Assembly (NCBI GenBank): GCA_937910255.1
Contig: CALEOQ010000557.1
Location: 1-6,919, forward strand
DNA from: an uncultured Caulobacteraceae bacterium
GTDB taxonomy: Bacteria; Pseudomonadota; Alphaproteobacteria; Caulobacterales; Caulobacteraceae
Direction of reading: 5' to 3'
DNA length: 6,919 bases
Shown here: positions 1-5,285 of the stretch, piece after piece
Position numbering within the stretch: position 1 is the stretch's first letter
Layout of the letters: the number at the start of each line of letters is the position of its first letter
Notes under the pieces: generated by a model
What the model was told of the DNA's origin: nothing
Seen by the model: the letters and a program-made list of their open reading frames with translations, nothing else
Databases searched by the model: none
Made by a program: the position numbers and the translations under genes

Positions 1-75
1 TTTTTTTTTTTCAAGCAGAAGACGGGATACGAGATTACGACGTGACTGGAGTTCAGACGTGTGCTCTTCCGATCT
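1..75 (+). other. Illumina adapter contamination (T-run, P7, 6-nt index, read-2 primer)
   Basis: Seen directly: an 11-base T-run, then the Illumina P7 flow-cell sequence at 12-35, a six-base index TACGAC at 36-41, and the complete 34-base TruSeq read-2 primer at 42-75. P7 has one mismatch, G instead of C at position 26. On the opposite strand this is the usual order for a read running through the insert, the adapter and then into A's. It is a library artefact, not genomic DNA. Translation from the GTG at 42 gives VTGVQTCALPI, a peptide that recurs in protein databases because of this same adapter. Any gene called across this segment is false. Confidence 0.98.
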
Positions 76-191
<116 letters not shown>

Positions 192-297
192 AAGGGGGCA
201 GGCGCCAGATCAAGGGCGGGGGAAAGCGCGTTCACGGCTGCGACTCCTAGCCGGATTTGGCGTGAAACGGAACGGGAACATGTTATGAGGCAGGTCT
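192..297. other. Unassigned stretch between the pckA fragment and the helicase gene
   Basis: About 106 bases lie between the end of PckA similarity and the helicase start. One plus-strand frame runs through it and stops at a TAG at 248-250, ending in KGGGKRVHGCDS. This could be the last codons of an upstream gene, but I do not recognise it, and it does not resemble the C-terminus I expect for the ATP-dependent DNA ligase that often precedes this helicase. How much of the stretch is native genome is unclear, since the chimeric junction lies at or soon after 191. No tRNA or strong terminator is visible. Confidence 0.5.
287..290 (+). promoter_or_regulatory. Ribosome binding site of the helicase gene
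   Basis: A GAGG core lies seven bases before the ATG at 298, a normal spacing. It supports that start over alternatives. The upstream in-frame region shows no helicase-like sequence, while the residues from this ATG (LLPAAFADWFATRGWAPRAHQ) match the usual N-terminus of the family. Confidence 0.65.
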
Positions 298-2775
298 ATG
301 GCCGACGACGCCGCCCTCCCCGCAGATCTGTTGCCGGCCGCCTTCGCCGACTGGTTCGCCACGCGCGGCTGGGCGCCGCGGGCCCATCAGCTGGAGATGG
401 TGGCGCGCGCGCGGGCCAGGCGCGACGCCCTGCTGATCGCCCCCACCGGCGGGGGCAAGACGCTGGCCGGTTTCCTGCCCAGCCTGATCGAACTGGCGCA
501 GCGACCCCCGGCCAATACGCCCCGGGGAATCCACACCCTCTATATCTCGCCGCTGAAGGCCCTGGCCGTGGATGTGGAGCGCAACCTGGCGACGCCGATC
601 CGCGAGATGGGCTTGTCCATCGTCGCCGAATCCCGCACCGGCGACACTGGCGCGGCGCGACGCCAGCGCCAGCGGGTCAAGCCGCCGGACATCCTGCTGA
701 CCACGCCTGAGCAGCTGGCCCTGTTCTGCGCCTGGGAAGGGGCGCGGGCCTATTTCGAGGACCTGTCCTGCATCATCCTCGATGAGATCCACACGCTGCA
801 CTCCACCAAGCGGGGCGACCTGCTGGCCCTCGACATCGCCCGGCTGCAGACCTTCAGCCCCAATCTGCGCCGGGTGGGCCTGTCGGCGACGGTGGACGAT
901 CCCGACGTCATCCGCCGCTGGATGGGCTTTCATGCTGGGGACGGAAACAGCGCTGAGCCGGCGGTCGATCTGGTGCTGGGTCCGGCCGGCACGCCGCCGA
1001 TCGTCGAGGTGCTGCTGTCCGAAGGCCGGGTGCCCTGGGCCGGCCACACCGCTCAGCACGCCATGGCCGAGGTCTATGAGGTCATCAAGACGGCGAAGAC
1101 GGCGCTGGTCTTCGTCAACACCCGCTTCCAGGCCGAGTTCGCTTTCCAGGAGCTGTGGCGGCTGAACGAGGACGCCCTGCCCATCGCCCTGCACCACGGG
1201 TCGCTGGCCGCCGAGCAGCGCCGCAAAGTGGAGGCGGCCATGGCCCGGGGCGAGCTGCGGGCCGTGGTCTGCACCTCCACCCTCGACCTCGGCATCGACT
1301 GGGGGGATGTGGACCTGGTCATCCAGCTCGCCTCGCCCAAGGGCGCCTCGCGGATGGTGCAGCGGATCGGCCGGGCCAACCACCGGATGGATGAGGCCAG
1401 TCGCGCCCTGTTCGTGCCGGCCAACCGCTTCGAGATGCTGGAATGCCAGGCCGCCCGGGAGGCCATCGCCGAGAACCGGTTCGACGGCGATCCGCCGAGG
1501 GTCGGCGCCCTGGACATCCTGGCCCAGCACGTCATGGGCTGCGCCTGTTCCGAACCCTTCGACGCGCTAGCCCTCTACGACGAGATCCGCACCTGCGGCC
1601 CCTATCGGGCGCTGGCCTGGGAGGACTTCGAGCAGGTGGTCGATTTCGTCTCCACCGGCGGCTACGCGCTTAGGGCCTATGACCGGTTCCGCCGGATCGT
1701 GAAGGGCCAGGACGGCCTTTGGCGGGCGCGCAATGCCGAGACCATCCTGCGCCATCGGCTGAATGTCGGCGCCATTCTCTCGCCCGCCGTGCTCAGCGTC
1801 CGGATCGCCGGCCGCGGGGGCCGCGCCGGGCGCAAGGTGGGCGAGGTGGAGGAAGGCTATTTGGAGGCCCTGGAGCCTGGCGACACCTTCATCTTCGCCG
1901 GCCAGGTCTGGCGGCTGATGGGGGTGACGGCGCTGGACGTGCTGGTCACGCCCGCGCCGGCCAGCGATCCCAAGCTGCCCTCCTGGGGCGGGTCGAAATT
2001 CGCGCTCTCCACCTTCCTCGCCAAGCGGGTGCGCGAGCTGATGTTCGACCAGAGCCACTGGTCGGTGCTGCCCGGCGACGTGCGCGAATGGCTGGAGCTG
2101 CAGCGGGACCGCTCGCTGATCCCGGCCGAGGACGAGATGCTGGTGGAGACCTTCCCGCGTGGCAAACGCCACTTCATGGTCTGCTACCCGTTCGAAGGCC
2201 GCCTGGCCCACACCACGCTGGCCATGCTGATGACAAGACGGCTGGAGCGGATGGGGGCGGCGCCCCTGGGCTTCGTCTGCAACGACTATGCGCTGGCCGT
2301 CTGGTCCCTCAACCCCATGGACGGGGTCGACCTCGACGCCCTGTTCGCGCAGGACATGCTGGGGGACGACCTCGAGGACTGGCTGGCCGAGAGCTACATG
2401 ATGAAGCGCGCGTTCAAGGGCTGCGCCATCCTGGCCGGCCTGATCGAGCGGCGGTTCCCCGGCGCGGAGAAGTCCGGGCGGCAGGTCACCTTCTCGGCCG
2501 ACCTCGTCTATGACGTCCTGCGCCGGCACGAGCCAGATCACCTGTTGTTGCGCTGCGCCCGCGACGATGCGGCCACCGGCCTTATCGACGTGGCCCGGGT
2601 TGGCCATATGCTGGCCCGGATCCAGGGCAAGATTCGCCACGCCGTCCTCGACCACCTCTCGCCCTTTTCGGTCCCCATGCTGCTGGAGATCGGCAAGGAG
2701 CGGGTGCCTGGGGCGGCCGGCGAGATGATCCTGGCCGAAGCCGCCGAAGACCTGATCGCCGAAGCCAGTTCATGA
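298..2775 (+). CDS. Ligase-associated DNA damage response DEXH-box helicase (Lhr-core family)
   Basis: This 825-residue superfamily 2 helicase should couple ATP hydrolysis to 3'-5' translocation on single-stranded DNA and unwinding during repair, acting with an ATP-dependent ligase, an exonuclease and PdeM. All core motifs are visible: Q-type PRAHQLE near 28-33, Walker A APTGGGKT 48-55, SPLKALAVD 84-92, TTPEQL 135-140, DEIH 162-165, SAT 196-198, ALVFVNTR 269-276, TSTLDLGIDWGDVDLV 326-341 and the arginine-finger motif QRIGRANHR 355-363. A winged-helix region follows. The Lhr signature GYLEALEPGDTFIFAGQVW lies at 520-538, in the beta-rich C-terminal part. The length fits this ligase-associated subfamily; the protein lacks the long C-terminal extension of full-length Lhr (about 1500 residues). 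The product name is a family match (TIGR04121 type). The gene overlaps pdeM by four bases (ATGA), so the two are probably translationally coupled. No frameshift or missing motif was seen. Confidence 0.95.
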   Translation: MADDAALPADLLPAAFADWFATRGWAPRAHQLEMVARARARRDALLIAPTGGGKTLAGFLPSLIELAQRPPANTPRGIHTLYISPLKALAVDVERNLATPIREMGLSIVAESRTGDTGAARRQRQRVKPPDILLTTPEQLALFCAWEGARAYFEDLSCIILDEIHTLHSTKRGDLLALDIARLQTFSPNLRRVGLSATVDDPDVIRRWMGFHAGDGNSAEPAVDLVLGPAGTPPIVEVLLSEGRVPWAGHTAQHAMAEVYEVIKTAKTALVFVNTRFQAEFAFQELWRLNEDALPIALHHGSLAAEQRRKVEAAMARGELRAVVCTSTLDLGIDWGDVDLVIQLASPKGASRMVQRIGRANHRMDEASRALFVPANRFEMLECQAAREAIAENRFDGDPPRVGALDILAQHVMGCACSEPFDALALYDEIRTCGPYRALAWEDFEQVVDFVSTGGYALRAYDRFRRIVKGQDGLWRARNAETILRHRLNVGAILSPAVLSVRIAGRGGRAGRKVGEVEEGYLEALEPGDTFIFAGQVWRLMGVTALDVLVTPAPASDPKLPSWGGSKFALSTFLAKRVRELMFDQSHWSVLPGDVREWLELQRDRSLIPAEDEMLVETFPRGKRHFMVCYPFEGRLAHTTLAMLMTRRLERMGAAPLGFVCNDYALAVWSLNPMDGVDLDALFAQDMLGDDLEDWLAESYMMKRAFKGCAILAGLIERRFPGAEKSGRQVTFSADLVYDVLRRHEPDHLLLRCARDDAATGLIDVARVGHMLARIQGKIRHAVLDHLSPFSVPMLLEIGKERVPGAAGEMILAEAAEDLIAEASS

Positions 2776-3509
2776 CCGCCCTCGTCCGCACGCCCGCCCC
2801 CGCCCCCTACGCCTTCGCCCAGAGTCCGTGCGGCGGTCTGGAGATGGAGATCCTGGGCGCCGCCCTGCGCATGCGCGCCTCCGGCGCGCTGTTTGATCTC
2901 GCGCATCAGGCCCTGATCGTCGCCGACCTGCATTTCGAAAAGGGCTCGGCCTATGGCATGCGCGGCCAGTTCCTGCCGCCCTATGACACCCGCGACACCC
3001 TCGACCGCCTGGAGGCCGAGGTGGCCGCCCTTGAGCCGCAGGTGGTGATCTTCCTGGGCGACAGCTTCCATGACGGCCGGGCCGAGGATCGCCTCGCGCC
3101 CGACGACGCCGCAAGACTGGTGGCGCTCGCCCGGGGCCGCACCCTGATCTGGCTGGTGGGCAATCACGACGCCGACGGTCCCCGCCGCCTGCCCGGCCAG
3201 GTGGTCGACACGCTGGCCCTGGGCCCGCTCATCCTGCGGCACGAACCCGAGCCTGGCGAGCAACCTGGCGAACTGTCCGGCCATCTGCACCCCTGCGCCC
3301 GGGTCAGTTCCGGCCGCGGCACGGTGCGTCGGCGGTGTTTCGCCACCGACGGCGCGCGAATGATCCTGCCGGCCTTCGGCGCCTATGCCGGCGGGCTGAA
3401 CCTGAAGGACGTGGCGTTTGCGGGGCTGTTCGCCCGCCCGCCCCTGGCAGGCGCGCTCGGCCGCGACCGCGTGCATGCGGTGGGCTGGCGCTCGCTCACC
3501 GGCGATTGA
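2772..3509 (+). CDS. pdeM: PdeM, ligase-associated DNA damage response endonuclease (calcineurin-like metallophosphoesterase)
   Basis: The 245-residue product is a binuclear-metal phosphoesterase. Its metal-binding motifs are in the usual order: ADLHFEKG (D52, H54), GDSFHD (D97), GNHD (N131, H132), LRHEP (H157) and SGHLHP (H171, H173). The ADLHFEKGSA and GHLHP wording is typical of the small PdeM family, reported as Mn-dependent DNA endonucleases/phosphodiesterases encoded beside the Lhr-type helicase and a bacterial ATP-dependent ligase. The ATG overlaps the helicase stop (ATGA), which favours this start despite a weak ribosome site. An internal ATG at 2844 (residue 25) would give a length nearer the family norm, but GGAG touches it directly, leaving no spacing. 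The first 24 residues are Ala/Pro-rich and look unstructured. No signal peptide or membrane segment is seen, so it is cytoplasmic. Confidence 0.93.
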   Translation: MTALVRTPAPAPYAFAQSPCGGLEMEILGAALRMRASGALFDLAHQALIVADLHFEKGSAYGMRGQFLPPYDTRDTLDRLEAEVAALEPQVVIFLGDSFHDGRAEDRLAPDDAARLVALARGRTLIWLVGNHDADGPRRLPGQVVDTLALGPLILRHEPEPGEQPGELSGHLHPCARVSSGRGTVRRRCFATDGARMILPAFGAYAGGLNLKDVAFAGLFARPPLAGALGRDRVHAVGWRSLTGD

Positions 3510-3526
3510 GGCAGGCTTAGCGCCTC
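3508..3526. terminator. Possible bidirectional hairpin between convergent genes
   Basis: GAGGC (3508-3512) pairs with GCCTC (3522-3526). Inside, GC (3515-3516) can pair with GC (3520-3521) around a TTA loop that is the stop codon of the minus-strand gene. It spans the ends of both convergent genes, where a shared terminator would be useful. No T-run follows on either strand, the stem is short and there is an AG bulge, so activity is uncertain. Confidence 0.3.
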
Positions 3527-4299
3527 CGGAAGACCACCGAGGCCAGCCAGCCGGAGGTCAGCGCGATGAGCACCGAGACGATGCCGTAGAGCCAGGGCCG
3601 CTCATTGGCGAACAGGAAGAGCCAGCGCTCCAGGCCCGCCTTCTCCACCGTGATGGTCCGCGCCCGCCTCGAGACCGGCTCGCCGTTCTGGAAGAGGATG
3701 ATCTCGGTCTGGTACTCGCCGATGGGGGCCGAGGTGGGCAGGTCGATCTCGGCCCGGAACAGGCCGCGGTCGACGAACCGCACGCCGTCATGGTCGGTGG
3801 CGTAGAGGTTGGCCTTCTCCTTCAGGCGGATCACCGCGCGGCGCCATTCCAGATAGTCGCCGCCCAGCCGGCTGACCACCACGTCGCGAACGCCGTAGCG
3901 GGTCTCGATCCGCTCTTCCTCAGGGGCGTTCATGGGCAGGTGGTCGATGCCGGCGCCCAGCCGGCGCAGGGTCGAGAAGCTGGCGATCTCGGTCAGGGGC
4001 CGCGAGGAGGCGGCCATGTAGAAGCCCGGCGCGCCTTCGAAGACCACCGGCCGTGAATTGATCCAGAGGCCGGCCACCCGCACCTTCCGCGCGATACGGA
4101 TCGGCTGGTCAGGGCCGCGGACGATGACCACCACGTCGGAGGGCCGCGTCTCGGGATCGAACACCGCGCCATAGAGCACGATCTGCGCGCCGGAAAAGGC
4201 CGAGGTCACCCGGACATTGGCGTCGGTGAGGGCGGCCGAGACCGAGGGGCCGGGCTCGGGCACGAAGACCTCGGGGGGCGGAATGGCGGGGGTGACCAC
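3517..4299 (-). CDS. TIGR02186 family (Alph_Pro_TM) putative transmembrane protein
   Basis: From the GTG at 4299 the product is 260 residues. Its beta-rich body, with SGAQIVLYGAVFDP (36-49), VVVIVRGPDQP (56-66), RKVRVAGLWIN (71-81), FYMAASSRPL (93-102) and GIDHLP (117-122), matches the alphaproteobacterial TIGR02186/Alph_Pro_TM family, whose function is unknown. A single membrane segment lies near 235-257, followed by RRR. The start is well placed: GGAGG (4306-4310) stands six bases before the GTG, and the GTG overlaps the TAG of the permease gene by one base. The open frame continues further upstream, but that part is a shadow of the permease gene. Oddly, the N-terminus is Pro/Val-rich (VTPAIPPPEVFVPEPGPSV) with no hydrophobic signal peptide, although members of this family are usually thought to be exported or membrane-anchored. 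I infer an accessory role to the neighbouring permease. Confidence 0.88.
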   Translation of the reverse strand: MVTPAIPPPEVFVPEPGPSVSAALTDANVRVTSAFSGAQIVLYGAVFDPETRPSDVVVIVRGPDQPIRIARKVRVAGLWINSRPVVFEGAPGFYMAASSRPLTEIASFSTLRRLGAGIDHLPMNAPEEERIETRYGVRDVVVSRLGGDYLEWRRAVIRLKEKANLYATDHDGVRFVDRGLFRAEIDLPTSAPIGEYQTEIILFQNGEPVSRRARTITVEKAGLERWLFLFANERPWLYGIVSVLIALTSGWLASVVFRRR

Positions 4300-5219
4300 T
4301 ATTCGCCTCCCCCGACCAGGATGAAGGGGTCCTCGGGGTTGATGAACAGCACCAGGCCCATCTGAAGCCCCATGATCAGCACGATCAGGCCCAGCACGGC
4401 GCGCAGTTCCTCGGCGCGGAAGCGGGACGAGGCCCGGGCGCCGAACTGAGCGCCCAGGACGCCGCCGAACAGCAGCAGGGTGGCCAGCACGATATCCACC
4501 GACTGGTTGCGCCCGGCCTGCAGGATGCTGGCCAGCGAGGTGGTGATGATGATCTGGAACAGGCTGGTGCCCACCACCACCCCAGCGGGCATGCGCAGGA
4601 TATAGACCATGGCCGGCACCAGGATGAAGCCGCCGCCCACCCCCATGATGGCCGAGAGAATGCCGACGAACACCCCCAGGACCACCGGCGGGATGATGCT
4701 GATATAGAGGCGCGAGCGGGGGAAGCGGACCTTGAAGGGCAGGCCGTAGAGCCAGACGGGGCGGCGGTCGCGGCGCTTGGTGGTCGTCTGGCCCCGGCGC
4801 TGGCGCAGCACGGAGCCGACGGACTCCACCAGCATCAACCCGCCAATGAGGCCGAGGAAGATCAGGTAGGAAAGCGAGACCACAAGATCGGCCTGGCCCA
4901 GCAGGCGCAACCAGCGGAACACCTCCACGCCCAGCAACGCGCCCACCGCCCCGCCGGCGGCCAGGACGCCGCCCATGCGGAAGTCCACCTGGCGCTTGCG
5001 GCTGTAGGAGATGACGCTGGAGGCTGAGGAGGCGGCCACGTGGTTGGCCTCGCTGGCCACGGCGACCACCGGCGGAATGCCCATCCACAACAGGATCGGC
5101 GTCATCAGGAAGCCGCCGCCGATGCCGAACAGGCCGGAGATGAACCCTACGACCGCCCCAAGCAGCACAAGAACCCCGGCGTTCACCGAGACCTCTGCTA
5201 TGGGCAGGTAGATATCCAC
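4299..5219 (-). CDS. TSUP (TauE/SafE) family sulfite/organosulfonate-type permease
   Basis: This 306-residue inner-membrane protein has about eight hydrophobic segments in two related halves. Each half carries the glycine signature of the family: SGLFGIGGGFLMTP at 28-41 and SAIMGVGGGFILVP at 189-202. A basic cytoplasmic loop (RQRRGQTTTKRRDRRP, 139-154) separates the halves. TSUP proteins export or import small anions, often sulfite, sulfoacetate, thiosulfate or other sulfur compounds; the substrate here cannot be read from the sequence. The start is GTG at 5219: the N-terminus VDIYLPIAEVSVNAG resembles the conserved IYLPIAE opening of alphaproteobacterial relatives. GAGG (5230-5233) lies ten bases upstream. 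A second GTG at residue 12 has a better-spaced AGAGG but would remove that conserved opening. The gene is 66 bp downstream of the podJ-like gene and overlaps the TIGR02186 gene by one base. Confidence 0.92.
   Translation of the reverse strand: MDIYLPIAEVSVNAGVLVLLGAVVGFISGLFGIGGGFLMTPILLWMGIPPVVAVASEANHVAASSASSVISYSRKRQVDFRMGGVLAAGGAVGALLGVEVFRWLRLLGQADLVVSLSYLIFLGLIGGLMLVESVGSVLRQRRGQTTTKRRDRRPVWLYGLPFKVRFPRSRLYISIIPPVVLGVFVGILSAIMGVGGGFILVPAMVYILRMPAGVVVGTSLFQIIITTSLASILQAGRNQSVDIVLATLLLFGGVLGAQFGARASSRFRAEELRAVLGLIVLIMGLQMGLVLFINPEDPFILVGGGE
4306..4310 (-). promoter_or_regulatory. Ribosome binding site deciding the GTG start of the TIGR02186 gene
   Basis: On the minus strand GGAGG lies within the last codons of the permease gene, six bases before the GTG at 4299. 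This near-ideal site fixes the start and argues for translational coupling with the permease gene. Confidence 0.75.
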
Positions 5220-5246
5220 GCCTTTAGCGCCTCACATACGAACAAT

Positions 5247-5276
5247 GGCGCAGCGCGCCCGGCAGGTCGGACCGAC
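5247..5276 (-). other. Two adjacent short inverted repeats in the podJ-permease gap
   Basis: The 66-bp gap holds GGCGC-AGC-GCGCC (5247-5259) and the dyad GTCGG-A-CCGAC (5266-5276). Read on the minus strand, the first could form a five-base-pair stem just after the podJ-like stop, followed by ATTGTT, only a weak U-rich run. It might reduce read-through into the permease gene, and the dyad might be a protein site. Short GC-rich repeats like these arise by chance in such DNA. I see no convincing promoter in the gap. Confidence 0.25.
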
Positions 5277-5285
5277 GCGTTCGCC

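Noticed and set aside
1..11. T-run as a transcription terminator tail
   Set aside because: It is the A-tail of adapter read-through seen on the other strand, not genomic sequence.
257..286. Promoter-like TTGGCG and TGTTAT separated by 18 bases
   Set aside because: The implied transcript would begin only a few bases before the ATG and lose the ribosome binding site at 287-290; such weak matches occur by chance.
283..1530. Long minus-strand open frame of 415 codons opposite the helicase
   Set aside because: It is antisense to a gene with every SF2 helicase motif; long antisense frames are common in high-GC DNA, and its sequence has no recognisable domain.
1567..3476. Minus-strand open frames opposite the helicase end and pdeM
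   Set aside because: Low-complexity Arg/Gly/Ala/Pro composition, and they lie over two well-supported plus-strand genes.
4300..5088. Upstream extension of the TIGR02186 frame inside the permease gene
   Set aside because: It shadows a permease with clear TSUP signatures, and the ribosome site fixes the start at 4299.
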